Assembly: GCF_000422245.1 (NCBI RefSeq)
Contig: NZ_ATHI01000027.1
Location: 124,001-188,000, forward strand
Direction of reading: 5' to 3'
From: Alkalidesulfovibrio alkalitolerans DSM 16529
GTDB lineage: Bacteria; Desulfobacterota; Desulfovibrionia; Desulfovibrionales; Desulfovibrionaceae
DNA: 64,000 nt
This document shows, piece after piece, positions 54,219 through 63,192 of the stretch. Made by a program: the position numbers and the translations under genes. The first letter of the stretch is position 1; each line of letters starts with the position of its first letter. The notes beneath the pieces were generated by a model that was not told the origin of the DNA, did not search any database, and saw nothing but the letters and a program-made list of their open reading frames with translations.

Positions 54219-56045
54219 ATGTGCGGCATTATCGGCTACTGCGGCCATCGTCCGGCCGTTCCCGTGTGCATGGAAGGCCTGAAGCGCCTCGAATACCGTG
54301 GCTACGACTCGGCTGGCGTGGCCTTTGTGCGTCAGGGCGAGATCGCCGTGATCAAGGCTCCGGGCAAGCTCTCGGCCCTGGAAGAGGCGCTTGAGCACGC
54401 GGGCAACGTGATGAACGCCACCACGGCCCTGGCCCACACCCGCTGGGCCACGCACGGCGCGCCCACGACCGGCAACGCCCACCCGCATCTGGACGCTGGG
54501 CGCTCCATCGCCATGGTCCACAACGGGATCATCGAGAACTTCGCCGAGCTCAAGCAGGAGCTTCTGGCCGAGGGGCTGACGTTCGAGTCGGACACCGACA
54601 CCGAAGTCCTGACCAAGCTCGTGGGCTGGTGCCGGGCCAGGACCGGCTCCATGCGCGAGGCCCTGTCCATGGCCCTTTCGCGCGCCGAAGGAGCCTACGC
54701 CGTGGTGCTGCTCTGCAAGGACCGGCCCGGCAGGCTCTGGGCCGCGCGCAAGCAAAGCCCGCTCGTGCTCGGGCTTGGCGTGGGCGAGAACTTCCTGGCC
54801 TCGGACGTGCCCGCGTTTTTGCCCTACACGCGCGAGGTGGTCTTCATCGACGACGGCGAGATGGTGATCATCGACGCCGACCGCCACGAGATCCTGGACG
54901 CCGCGACCCTCGCGCCCAGGGAGAAGACGCCTCAGACCATCACCTGGGACGTGCAGGCCGCGCAAAAGGGCGGCTACAAGCACTTCATGCTCAAGGAGAT
55001 TTTCGAGCAGCCAAAGGTCATCCGCGACTGCCTGGCGGGCCGCATCGACCATGCCTCCGGCGCGGTGCGCCTGCCCGAGATCGAGGCCCTGCCCGTGCCC
55101 GGCAGGCTGGTCATCGTGGCCTGCGGCACCTCGTCCTACGCGGGGCTTTGGGGCAAGCAGATCATCGAGAAGCTGGCCCGCGTGCCCGTGGACGTGTGCA
55201 TCGCCTCGGAGTTTCGCTACGCCGACCCGATCCTTGCGCCCGGCGACCAGGTGCTGGTCGTCTCGCAATCGGGCGAGACGGCCGACACCCTGGCCGGGCT
55301 GCGCCTGGCCAAGGAGCGCGGCGTGCCCGTGATCGGCCTGTGCAACGTGATCGGCTCGTCCGTGGACCGCGAGGCGGACTTCGTGCTGCACACCCAGGCG
55401 GGCCCGGAGATCAGCGTGGCCTCGACCAAGGCCATGTGCTCGCAGATGGTTATGCTGCTCCTGCTGGCCCTGCGCTACGCCGACGCCAAGGGCCTGCTCT
55501 CCAGGGAGGACCGCGCGGCCTGCATCGAAGGCATCCAGGCCATGCCAAAGCTCCTCGACGACCACCTGCCCTTCATGCGCGACACGGCGCAGCGGCTGTC
55601 GCGGACCTATTCCGAGGCCACGAGCTTTCTCTATCTGGGGCGCGGCCCGGCCTGGCCCTTAGCCCTGGAAGGCGCGCTCAAGCTGAAGGAAATCAGCTAC
55701 ATCCACGCCGAAGGCTACCCGGCCGGGGAGATGAAACACGGCCCCATCGCGCTCATCGACCCCAAGTTCCCGACCTTCGCCATCGCCCTGGCCGACGACC
55801 TCTTCGGCAAGGTCAAGAGCAACCTCATCGAGGTGCAGGCGCGCGGCGGCCGGATCATCGCCCTGACCAACCCCGGCCTGGACCTGGAGGTGGACCACCC
55901 GTGGGTGCTGCCGCAGGTCTTCTGGCCGCTCGCAGGCTTCACGGCGCTGCCCGCGCTGCAGCTCTTCGCCTACGAAATCGCCGACTATCTGGGCAAGGAC
56001 GTGGACCAGCCCAGAAACCTCGCCAAGAGCGTGACCGTGGAGTAG
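54219..56045 (+). CDS. glmS: glutamine-fructose-6-phosphate aminotransferase
   Basis: 608 residues, normal length. MCGIIGYCG begins with the Cys that becomes the N-terminal nucleophile; HTRWATHG and DTE belong to the glutaminase domain. Two SIS sugar-isomerase domains follow (CGTSSYAG..., SQSGETADTL, and the second with GRGPAWPLALEGALKLKE), ending in DQPRNLAKSVTVE. It makes glucosamine-6-phosphate for peptidoglycan and lipopolysaccharide. The 54-base gap after rdgB leaves no room for a glmS ribozyme. Confidence 0.97.
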   Translation: MCGIIGYCGHRPAVPVCMEGLKRLEYRGYDSAGVAFVRQGEIAVIKAPGKLSALEEALEHAGNVMNATTALAHTRWATHGAPTTGNAHPHLDAGRSIAMVHNGIIENFAELKQELLAEGLTFESDTDTEVLTKLVGWCRARTGSMREALSMALSRAEGAYAVVLLCKDRPGRLWAARKQSPLVLGLGVGENFLASDVPAFLPYTREVVFIDDGEMVIIDADRHEILDAATLAPREKTPQTITWDVQAAQKGGYKHFMLKEIFEQPKVIRDCLAGRIDHASGAVRLPEIEALPVPGRLVIVACGTSSYAGLWGKQIIEKLARVPVDVCIASEFRYADPILAPGDQVLVVSQSGETADTLAGLRLAKERGVPVIGLCNVIGSSVDREADFVLHTQAGPEISVASTKAMCSQMVMLLLLALRYADAKGLLSREDRAACIEGIQAMPKLLDDHLPFMRDTAQRLSRTYSEATSFLYLGRGPAWPLALEGALKLKEISYIHAEGYPAGEMKHGPIALIDPKFPTFAIALADDLFGKVKSNLIEVQARGGRIIALTNPGLDLEVDHPWVLPQVFWPLAGFTALPALQLFAYEIADYLGKDVDQPRNLAKSVTVE

Positions 56046-56340
56046 GGGCGGATATAGGCGTCCGGATTTTTCGGAATTTCGCGAAAAATGGGCTAAAAAT
56101 GACTATTTTTACGCGATTTCGCCCCGAATTGCGGTGCTTTCATCACGAGGCCGTTATCCGGGCGTCATCAACGCCACGCAATTGCTATCCTCGATCCGAA
56201 TCCGGCTTTTGCGACGCAAAACATCCATCGCCTCCCTTGTACACGCCCAGAAACTTCCTCGTTTCCAAACTCCGGCGATTGGTGTAGGCCATTCACGAAC
56301 CGTTTGAGCTTTTGGGCGCTCATCAAGGAACAGCGTTTTT
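56046..56340. other. intergenic region after glmS
   Basis: About 300 bases without a convincing gene before repeat A copy 8. TAAAAAT-GACT-ATTTTTA (56094-56111) is a perfect AT hairpin 48 bases after glmS, embedded in an AT-rich stretch. On the minus strand a short open stretch is possible but lacks any recognised motif. Confidence 0.55.
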
Positions 56341-56465
56341 CAGACTGCTCAAAAAGCGCCAGATGCAAGACGCACAAAAAGTTCAAGGCCGACGCGTATT
56401 TGTCAATACGCGGGGATTTGAACTTTTCGCGGCAACGCTGCAGATGGGGCGTTTGGGCCAGTCTG
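56341..56465 (+). repeat. repeat A copy 8 (complete)
   Basis: 125 bases. Ends CAGACTG and CAGTCTG differ from copy 2 at both sides yet still pair. AAAAGTTCAA (56377-56386) and TTGAACTTTT (56418-56427) are a perfect 10-bp middle stem; the centre is CGCGTATT-TGTC-AATACGCG. It lies just upstream of the binding-protein gene. Confidence 0.88.
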
Positions 56466-56491
56466 CGAACGGCAACCCCCGGAGTCGGGCC

Positions 56492-57526
56492 GTGGCATTT
56501 GGCGACCGCAACAACGCGACTCTGGCCGCGCCGTGGGCGCTGCTCCTGTGCGCGCTGCTCGCCTGGGCGGCCGTCTCTCCCGCCGCCCTGTACGCCTCCA
56601 CGCCCGGCGAAAACGCCCCTCGGCCGCTGACGCGCGTGACCTTCATCCCTCAATGGGAGCCCCAGGCACAGTTCGCGGGCTACTACGCCGCCCTGGCCAA
56701 GGGCTTCTATCGGGAGGCCGGGCTCGACGTGGTCGTCCTGCGCGGCGGGCCGTCGCGGCCGCCCTCCCGGATGCTCGCCGAACGCAAGGCCGACTTCGGG
56801 ACCATGTTCCTGGCCTCGGCGCTCATGGCGCGCGACGCGGGCCTGGATCTGGTGAACCTCGCCCAGCTCGTGTCCCACTCGACCCTGCTGCTCGTGGCCA
56901 AGAAATCCTCGGGCATCTTCTCCGCGCGCGACCTCAACGGCCGTGTCGTGAGCCTGTGGGGGCCGGAATTCCGGGTCCAGCCATACATGTTCTTCCGCCG
57001 CCACGGGCTGATGGTCGACGCCGTGCCCCAGGGCTTCACCATCGACCTCTTGCTGCGCGACGCCGTTTCCGCGGCATCGGCCATGCGCTACAACGAACTG
57101 CACGCCATCTTGAACGCGGGCTACGATTTGGACGAATTGACCATCTTCGATCTGGCCAAGGAAGGGCTGGACTTTCCCGAGGACGGCATCTACGCCCTGC
57201 GCGAGACAATCGAGCGCGACCCAGAAACGTGCCACGCCTTCGTCACGGCCTCGATCCGGGGTTGGCTTTGGGCCTTCGAGAACGAAAAGGAAGCCCTGGA
57301 CATCGTCATGAGCCACGTCAACGCCGCCAACCTGCCCACCAACCGCGTGCATCAGCAATGGATGCTGCGCGAAATCAAGCGGGTCATGCTCGGCGACGGC
57401 GCGGCCCAACTCGGACAGCTGGACCAAAAGGCCTTCGAAACCGTGGGGCGCGCCCTGGTCATGGAAGGCCTGGCCGCGACCTTCCCGCCCTTTGAGGAGT
57501 TCCATGTCCCGTCCGTCGGAAAATAA
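56492..57526 (+). CDS. periplasmic NMT1/THI5-like binding protein
   Basis: 344 residues. Starting at GTG 56492 (GGAG 7 bases upstream) gives a signal peptide APWALLLCALLAWAAVSPAALYA. Then VTFIPQWEPQAQFAGYYAALAKGFYREAGLDVVV is the classic THI5/NMT1 opening of proteins that bind pyrimidines, sulfonates or nitrate-like ligands. No ABC permease or ATPase is next to it. Instead its 3' end overlaps the next gene, a sensor phosphatase, by 23 bases, so it probably delivers a ligand signal instead of feeding a transporter. Longer frames that start inside repeat A copy 8 are rejected. Confidence 0.82.
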   Translation: MAFGDRNNATLAAPWALLLCALLAWAAVSPAALYASTPGENAPRPLTRVTFIPQWEPQAQFAGYYAALAKGFYREAGLDVVVLRGGPSRPPSRMLAERKADFGTMFLASALMARDAGLDLVNLAQLVSHSTLLLVAKKSSGIFSARDLNGRVVSLWGPEFRVQPYMFFRRHGLMVDAVPQGFTIDLLLRDAVSAASAMRYNELHAILNAGYDLDELTIFDLAKEGLDFPEDGIYALRETIERDPETCHAFVTASIRGWLWAFENEKEALDIVMSHVNAANLPTNRVHQQWMLREIKRVMLGDGAAQLGQLDQKAFETVGRALVMEGLAATFPPFEEFHVPSVGK

Positions 57527-59459
57527 TCGCTCAGGGCGCTGGCCGGGCCTGTCGTTCAAGCTGGCCGTGGCCGTGCTCACGGCCACGGGCCTGATCTTCG
57601 CCGCCGCCTTCGGCTACAACTACGAGCAGTCGCGCGAGCTTTTGCTGCACAACGTCTCGGCACGGGCGCGCGCCCTGACCCTGGCCACGGTGCACAAGCT
57701 CGAAGAGACCCTGAAGGGCCTTGAAGTGGTCCCGGACATGACCGCGCACGGCATGGGCCAGGGCCATGCAGGGCTGGACGCGACGCTGAACGCGCTGCGC
57801 GACTTCCTGGAGACCACGCCCGAGGCTTACGGCGGCGGCGTGTTCCTGGAGCCGCGCGCACTCTCGGACGCCCCGCGCACTGCCCTGTACTTCGCCAAGA
57901 AGGGCGGCGCCCTGGGCCTCTCCGAACTGGGCGAGGACTACGACTATTTCCACATGGACTGGTACATGCTGCCCAAGCTCCTGGGCCGGGGCGTGTGGAG
58001 CGAACCCTACTACGACGAGGCGGGCGGCGAGATTCTCATGGCCACCTACGCCGCGCCCGTGTACCGCGAACAGGGCAGGCGGCGCGTCTTTTTGGGCGTG
58101 ATCACGGCCGACGTCTCGCTTGAGTGGCTGCGCCGGGTGGTGGGCAGCCTTTCGATCTACGAATCGGGCTACGCCTTCCTCATCAGCAAGGGCGGCCTGT
58201 TCGTCTCGCATCCCGAGGGCCGCTACCTGATGCGCGAGAGCATCTTCAGCCTTGCCGAGGCGCGCGAAGACGAGAGTCTGCGCGAGATCGGCCGGGCCAT
58301 GACGCGCGGCAGACAGGGTTTCGCCAGGCTCGACGCGAACTACTTTGGCGAGCCGGTCTACGTTTCCTACGCGCCCATGCCCTCCACGGAGTGGAGCCTG
58401 GGCCTCGTTATCGAGGAGGACGAGCTTATGTCCGACCTCGTGACCCTGCACCGCGAGGTGCTCTTCATCGGCGCGAGCGGCTTTCTCGCGCTGCTGGTGC
58501 TGATCATCGCCATCTCCACGGCCATCACGCGGCCCATCACGCAGCTCGCGCGCAAGACCGCCGAGATCGCGCGCGGCAACCTGGACGTGGACCTGCCCGT
58601 GGTCAGACGCCGAGACGAGGTGGGCGAACTTTCGCGCTCCTTCCACGAGATGCGCTCCGCGCTCAAGGAATACATCGCCAACCTCACCGAGGCCACGCGG
58701 GCCAAGGAACGCCTGGAGTCGGAGCTGAAGATCGCCCGCACCATCCAGATGAGCTTTCTGCCCAAGCGTTTCCCGCCCTTCCCGCGCATCAAGGCTTTTT
58801 CGCTGCACGCGGCCCTGGTCCCGGCCTACGAGGTGGGCGGCGACCTTTACGACTTCTTCCTGCTCGACGATCGGCGGCTTTTCTTCTCCGTGGGCGACGT
58901 CTCGGGCAAGGGCGTTCCGGCCGCGCTCTTCATGGCCGTGACCAAGACGCTCATGAAAGGCATCGCGGAGCAGGATTTCGACCCGGCCGAGGTGCTGCGC
59001 AAGGTCAACAACGAGCTGGCCGCCGACAACGACGCCCTGCTCTTCGTGACCTTGTTCTGCGGCGTTCTCGATTTCGAGACGGGCGAGTTGGCCTACTCCA
59101 ACGCGGGCCACAACCCGCCCGCCATCCTGCGCCGGGACGGCCGCGTCGATCCCCTGTCCCTGCCGCCGGGCATGGCCATGGGCGTGATGCCCGACCTGGA
59201 GTACGAAACAATGCGCGTCCACCTTGCCCCAGGCGAGACGCTCATGGCTTACACCGACGGCGTGAACGAGGCCCAGGACGTTGACGGCGCGTTCTATGGC
59301 GACGCGCGGCTGCTCGCGCTCTTGCGCGACGCTCCCCGGCTCGATCCCGAGCATCTGACCGAGACGATCTTCGCTGACGTGCGGCGTTTCGCGGGCGAGG
59401 CGGACCAGGCCGACGACATCACGGTCCTGGCCCTGCGCTGGAACGGCCCCACGGGCTAG
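57504..59459 (+). CDS. membrane sensor with Cache, HAMP and SpoIIE-type PP2C phosphatase domains
   Basis: 651 residues from the ATG at 57504, with GAGGAG upstream. Two membrane spans (~19-38 and ~322-345) enclose a periplasmic Cache region (LFVSHPEGRYLM near residue 232). HAMP follows at ~345-398 (RPITQLARKTAEIARGNLDVDLP). The C-terminal ~240 residues are a PPM/SpoIIE phosphatase: VGGDLYDFF, VGDVSGKGVPAALFMA, NAGHNPP, YTDGVNEAQ and ADDITVLAL hold the metal-binding Asp residues. RsbU-like enzymes dephosphorylate an anti-sigma antagonist; none is in the window. Confidence 0.9.
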   Translation: MSRPSENNRSGRWPGLSFKLAVAVLTATGLIFAAAFGYNYEQSRELLLHNVSARARALTLATVHKLEETLKGLEVVPDMTAHGMGQGHAGLDATLNALRDFLETTPEAYGGGVFLEPRALSDAPRTALYFAKKGGALGLSELGEDYDYFHMDWYMLPKLLGRGVWSEPYYDEAGGEILMATYAAPVYREQGRRRVFLGVITADVSLEWLRRVVGSLSIYESGYAFLISKGGLFVSHPEGRYLMRESIFSLAEAREDESLREIGRAMTRGRQGFARLDANYFGEPVYVSYAPMPSTEWSLGLVIEEDELMSDLVTLHREVLFIGASGFLALLVLIIAISTAITRPITQLARKTAEIARGNLDVDLPVVRRRDEVGELSRSFHEMRSALKEYIANLTEATRAKERLESELKIARTIQMSFLPKRFPPFPRIKAFSLHAALVPAYEVGGDLYDFFLLDDRRLFFSVGDVSGKGVPAALFMAVTKTLMKGIAEQDFDPAEVLRKVNNELAADNDALLFVTLFCGVLDFETGELAYSNAGHNPPAILRRDGRVDPLSLPPGMAMGVMPDLEYETMRVHLAPGETLMAYTDGVNEAQDVDGAFYGDARLLALLRDAPRLDPEHLTETIFADVRRFAGEADQADDITVLALRWNGPTG

Positions 59460-59497
59460 CGGGCCGTCCCGAAAGCCCCATCCGCGGCGTCGCCCCG
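59460..59497 (-). repeat. repeat A copy 9 (partial)
   Basis: GCGGGCCGTCCCGAAAGCCC, then ATCCGCGGCGTCGCC, resembles one arm of repeat A. It starts directly after the phosphatase stop codon. Confidence 0.5.
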
Positions 59498-59508
59498 CCG
59501 CCTGGACG

Positions 59509-59564
59509 TGCAAGATATTGCACATCCGCGCCAGCCTTCCGACGGTTTTTTGCACATTCGTGCA
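59509..59564. promoter_or_regulatory. two TGCA-N6-TGCA dyads 42 bp apart
   Basis: TGCAAGATATTGCA (59509-59522) and TGCACATTCGTGCA (59551-59564) share TGCA-N6-TGCA, and both have perfect 5-base arms with a 4-base spacer. Their centres are 42 bp apart, four helical turns, so a dimeric activator could bind both on one face. They lie 79-134 bases before the -24 box of the candidate sigma54 promoter, a usual place for enhancer sites. Confidence 0.5.
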
Positions 59565-59642
59565 CTGTTCATTCTCCTCCCTCAGCACTGCGAAAACATT
59601 TATCTTCCCATTATTCCTCCGATTATGGTATGAAAACCATCC

Positions 59643-59658
59643 TGGCACGGTTCATGCT
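59643..59658 (+). promoter_or_regulatory. candidate sigma54 (RpoN) promoter of the metal-efflux operon
   Basis: TGGCACG-N4-ATGCT has one mismatch to TGGCACG-N4-TTGCT, with the invariant GG-N10-GC intact. The predicted start site is ~65 bases upstream of the ATG at 59722, and GAAAGGAG precedes that ATG. Confidence 0.6.
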
Positions 59659-59721
59659 CCGACGTCAGGCGAAAGATAGCCCGCATCCCAAGGGGCGCTC
59701 GCAAACGAAAGGAGCGAAATC

Positions 59722-60228
59722 ATGAAAACCAGACATCTCATCGCACCGGCAGCATTGCTGATTCTGGGTCTGACCGCCCTTCCGGGCCATTCGGGCGCCT
59801 TCTCGACCCCGCAGCAATCCTATGAGGGCGGCATCCAACTGGCCATGATGGGCGGCGGTGGCGGCGGCATGGGCGACGGCATGATGCAGGACATGATGGG
59901 CGGCGGCTCCTCCAAGGGCAACGGAGGCGGCACGATGGGCGGCTCCGGCTCGTCCTCGGGCGGGCACATGCACGACGACCATGACATGGGCCAGGACGGC
60001 ATGAACGGCCGGCAGACGCAGGACCAGCCCGCGCAGGGAGCCATCGACCGCTCCACGGCCGATCGGCTGGCCGACGAGCACATCGCCCTCATGCCCGGGC
60101 GCAGCCGCGGCAAGACCGTCGAGCGCGCCGACGACTTCGTGGTCGAGATTCTCGGCTCCTCGGGCGAAGTGGAGGACTTCCTGCGCATCGACAAGCGCAG
60201 CGGCAGTGTCCGCCATCTCGGACAATAA
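59722..60228 (+). CDS. periplasmic Gly/Met/His-rich protein with PepSY-like C-terminus
   Basis: 168 residues. A signal peptide (HLIAPAALLILGLTALPGHSGA) is followed by a low-complexity stretch (~42-100) of Gly, Met, Asp and His (MMGGGGGGMGDGMMQDMMGG, then HMHDDHDMGQD) that looks suited to bind Cu(I)/Ag(I). The last ~55 residues (DRLADEHIALMPGRSRGKTVERADDFVVEILGSSGEVEDFLRIDKRSG) resemble a PepSY unit. First gene of the operon, so it may be the abundant periplasmic metal buffer. Confidence 0.78.
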   Translation: MKTRHLIAPAALLILGLTALPGHSGAFSTPQQSYEGGIQLAMMGGGGGGMGDGMMQDMMGGGSSKGNGGGTMGGSGSSSGGHMHDDHDMGQDGMNGRQTQDQPAQGAIDRSTADRLADEHIALMPGRSRGKTVERADDFVVEILGSSGEVEDFLRIDKRSGSVRHLGQ

Positions 60229-60326
60229 CGCCTCTTCCGTATCTATCATTGTCACGGACGGATGATTTCTGGTATGCGACGAGACAGGTCCGAAAAACAC
60301 ACCCTGAAAACGAGTCTGGAGCGTCC

Positions 60327-61355
60327 ATGAAAGAGGCCCTGCACAACACTTTCTGGCGGTGGCTCGCGGTGGCCCTGGCGACAGCCCTGGTCTCGGTGCT
60401 GCACTTCGGCCACCCGGAAGGCGAACTGGGCCTGCACGCCGTGCACCGCGAACTGTATTTCGTGCCCATCATCCTGGCCGCCTTCTGGTTCGGGTTCAGG
60501 CGCGGGTTGCAGACGGCCCTGGCCATTTCCGCGCTCTACGTCGCGGGGCTGTTGCTCACGGGGTTCCATCACCAGACGCCGTTCACGGCCGCCGTCCAGG
60601 TTTTCGTCTTCCTGCTCGTGGCCGCGATCCTGGGCTGGCTGGCCGAGCGCCAGCGCCGCAGGCAGGCCGAGCAGAGCGAGGTCGAAAAGCTCGACGCCCT
60701 GGGGCAGGCCGCCGCCGTCCTCAGCCACGACATCAAGCTGCATGTGAGCGCCATGCAGGACATCCACGACCGCGCAGGAGGCTTCGCCAACCCGGGCCTG
60801 GAAGGAGAATTCGGCTCGGAACTGTCCAAGGCGCGGGTGCTCGCGGGCGTCATCGAGGGCTTCGTGCCGCCTCGTTTCCTCAAGCCGCTTTCCGGCGATC
60901 TCAACGCCGCCGTGCGCGATCTGGCCAAGGAGGCTGGCGCTACGGCCCTCGCCAAGGGAGTGACCCTGCGCCTGGAACTCGACCCCGCCGGATGCCAGGC
61001 CACGGCCGATCCCGAAGCGGTGGCCTGGGCCCTGGACAAGATCGTGAACAACGCCGTCGAGGCTTCGCCCTCGGGTGGCGAGGTCCTGATCGCGACCCGG
61101 CGCGCGGCCGACGCCTGCCGCATCGAGGTCCGCGACCAGGGGCCGGGCATCGCGCCGGAGCACATGGAAAAAATCTTCACGCCGTTCTTCACCACCAAGC
61201 CGGGCGGCCACGGTCTGGCCCTGGCCGGAAGCCGCAAATCGCTGCGCGACCTGGGCGGCGACATCCTCGTGGCGAGCGAGCCCGGCAAGGGAGCGGCATT
61301 CACCATCGTGGTGCCGCGAGAAGGCGCAAAGATCGCTCAAGGAGCCGCGTCATGA
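60327..61355 (+). CDS. membrane sensor histidine kinase of the metal-efflux operon
   Basis: 342 residues from the ATG at 60327. Four membrane spans (~12-27, 43-57, 61-79, 88-105) with very short loops, so sensing would occur in or near the membrane. The DHp helix has His134 in AVLSHDIKLHV. The HATPase domain has IVNNAVEASP (N box), DQGPGIAP (G1) and FFTTKPGGHGLALAGS (G2). No response regulator is in the window; the sigma54 promoter suggests an NtrC-type partner beyond base 64000. Its stop overlaps the next start (ATGA). Confidence 0.87.
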   Translation: MKEALHNTFWRWLAVALATALVSVLHFGHPEGELGLHAVHRELYFVPIILAAFWFGFRRGLQTALAISALYVAGLLLTGFHHQTPFTAAVQVFVFLLVAAILGWLAERQRRRQAEQSEVEKLDALGQAAAVLSHDIKLHVSAMQDIHDRAGGFANPGLEGEFGSELSKARVLAGVIEGFVPPRFLKPLSGDLNAAVRDLAKEAGATALAKGVTLRLELDPAGCQATADPEAVAWALDKIVNNAVEASPSGGEVLIATRRAADACRIEVRDQGPGIAPEHMEKIFTPFFTTKPGGHGLALAGSRKSLRDLGGDILVASEPGKGAAFTIVVPREGAKIAQGAAS

Positions 61356-62725
61356 CACGTTGCGCGACCATGAGGCCCTCAGGCCGCGTCATGCTCGCCG
61401 CGCTGGCGCTCTCGGCCGCGCTGCTCGTCCTTGCGGGAGCGGCGCGCGCGGAGCAGGCGGAAACCATCGCCGACGCCTCGCTGGCCCCGCTGAACGCCTA
61501 CGTGGAGGAGGCCCTGGCCAACAGCCCGAACCTCAAGGCCTCCGAGGCGGCCTGGAAGGCGGCCGCACAGCGCGCTCCCCAGGTCTCCGCGCCTCCCGAT
61601 CCGCGCTTCACCTACGGCTACTACATCCAGCCCGCAGAGACGCGCACCGGTCCGCAACGCATGCGCTACGCCATCTCTCAGACCATCCCTTGGTTCGGCC
61701 GCCTTTCGAACATGGAGAAGCAGGCCGTGCTCGAAGCCGATGCCGCCCTGGCCCGCCTTGAGTCCCAAAGACTCCTGACCGCCGCCCAGGTGAGGGACGC
61801 CTACTACGAATACGCCTACGTGGCCCAGGCCGTGCGCCTGACGCGCGAAAACGTGCTTTTGCTCGGTTACCTGGAGCGCGTGGCCGAGGACCGCTACCGG
61901 GCCGGACTTTCTCCCTACGCCGAACTCGTGCGCCTGCAGCTTGAGTCCGGCAGGCTCGAAGACACCTTGCGGTCCCTGAAGGATCTGGAACGGCCCGTGC
62001 GAGCCCGGTTGAACACGGCCATGAACCGCGCCCCAGACAGTCCCCTGCCCGAGCCCGAGACCATCCCCGTGATGGTCCTCGAACACGACGAGGCCGAACT
62101 GCTCGCCGGGCTGGCCGAGTGCAACCCCGAACTGCGCGCACTAAGCTCCCTGACCGAGGCCGCGCAGACAGGCATGGATCAGGCCAAGCTCGGCTACTTC
62201 CCGGACATCACCCTGGGTCTTGAGATGATCCAGCAGGACCGGGCCAGGGCGGGCGATCCCGTGAACAACGGCAAGTATCCCACCGTGGCCACGGTAGGCA
62301 TCAACCTGCCCATCTGGTTCGGCGCACGCAACGCGGCCGTGGAAGAGGCCGACCACAAACGCCAGTCCTCGCGCGAGCAGTGGTTCGCGACCCACAACCG
62401 CCTACAGGCGGCCATGGAACTCGCTTTGTACAGATACCGCGACGCGGGCCGCAAGATCGACCTTTACCAGGAAAGCCTGCTGCCCAAGGCCGAACAGGGG
62501 CTCGGAGCCACGCTCACGGCCTACACTGCGGGCCAGGGCTCGGCCCTGGACCTCGTGGACGCCCAGCGCACCCTGCTCGAATTTCAGCTTTCCGCCCTGC
62601 GCGCCCTGGCCGACCAGGGGCAGCGCATGGCCGAAATGGAGACCCTGCTCGGCCGGGAGATCCCCTGCCGGGTCCACGGCGTGCGCCTGGAGATGAACGG
62701 CGCGGCCCAAACCCCCACACAATAG
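61352..62725 (+). CDS. TolC/CusC-like outer membrane efflux protein
   Basis: 457 residues. A signal peptide (MLAALALSAALLVLAGAARA) is followed by two repeats of the outer-membrane-factor pattern: LNAYVEEALANSPNLKASEAAWKAAAQRAPQ..PDPRFTYGY and, in the second half, LAECNPELRALSSLTEAAQTGMDQAKLGYFPDITLG. Long amphipathic helices match the alpha-barrel. It would form the outer channel for the RND pump whose adaptor is encoded at 63193. The ATG at 61352 overlaps the kinase stop. Confidence 0.87.
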   Translation: MTRCATMRPSGRVMLAALALSAALLVLAGAARAEQAETIADASLAPLNAYVEEALANSPNLKASEAAWKAAAQRAPQVSAPPDPRFTYGYYIQPAETRTGPQRMRYAISQTIPWFGRLSNMEKQAVLEADAALARLESQRLLTAAQVRDAYYEYAYVAQAVRLTRENVLLLGYLERVAEDRYRAGLSPYAELVRLQLESGRLEDTLRSLKDLERPVRARLNTAMNRAPDSPLPEPETIPVMVLEHDEAELLAGLAECNPELRALSSLTEAAQTGMDQAKLGYFPDITLGLEMIQQDRARAGDPVNNGKYPTVATVGINLPIWFGARNAAVEEADHKRQSSREQWFATHNRLQAAMELALYRYRDAGRKIDLYQESLLPKAEQGLGATLTAYTAGQGSALDLVDAQRTLLEFQLSALRALADQGQRMAEMETLLGREIPCRVHGVRLEMNGAAQTPTQ

Positions 62726-62739
62726 AAAGGAGCGTACCC

Positions 62740-63084
62740 ATGCGCACCACGTCCAAAGCCCTTCTCCCGTCCGTTCTCGTCCTTGGCCTCGCCCTGGCCG
62801 CGCCCGCGCTCTCGCCCTCGCACGCAGCCGCCCAGGGCCACGCCGGGCACGGCAACGGGCACCAACATCACGAAGCTGCCAAGCCGGACGAGGCGCGTGA
62901 GCTCAAGCAGACCAAGTGCCCGGTCATGGGCCTCACTCCCTCGCCCGACATCTACACCGACTACCAGGGCAAGCGCATCTACTTCTGCTGCGACTACTGC
63001 CCCGCCGAGTTCGCCAAGGACCCCGAGAGGTACTTGCAGAAGCTGAAGGACGAAGGCGTCGAACTCGAAGACGCGCCCAACTAG
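62740..63084 (+). CDS. secreted YHS-domain metal-binding protein
   Basis: 114 residues. A signal peptide (LLPSVLVLGLALAAPALSPSHA) is followed by a His-rich linker (HAGHGNGHQHHE) and a YHS domain: KCPVMGLTPSPDIYTDYQGKRIYFCCDYC, with Cys60, Cys83, Cys84 and Cys87. YHS domains occur at the ends of Cu/Ag P-type ATPases and CusB-type proteins; CPVMG and CCxxC are the metal ligands. GAAAGGAG precedes the ATG. Likely a periplasmic metal carrier for the pump. Confidence 0.85.
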   Translation: MRTTSKALLPSVLVLGLALAAPALSPSHAAAQGHAGHGNGHQHHEAAKPDEARELKQTKCPVMGLTPSPDIYTDYQGKRIYFCCDYCPAEFAKDPERYLQKLKDEGVELEDAPN

Positions 63085-63094
63085 AGCGCTGCCT

Positions 63095-63110
63095 GGGGCG
63101 TTGTCGCCCC
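63095..63110. other. 6-bp hairpin in the operon spacer
   Basis: GGGGCG-TTGT-CGCCCC lies 10 bases after the YHS gene and 82 before the adaptor gene. No T-run follows; it could stabilise or process the upstream mRNA. Confidence 0.45.
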
Positions 63111-63192
63111 GTGACGGCGCAGGCGCGCTCACCGTTCAACGACAGACCGCGAAGCCCGGTACGTCCGGGCCCGCGGGCATGACAGGGTGCAT

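Noticed and set aside
56312-56491. Upstream start codons for the binding protein inside repeat A copy 8
   Set aside because: They would place repeat-derived, non-signal sequence before the signal peptide; the GTG at 56492 with GGAG gives a normal N-terminus.
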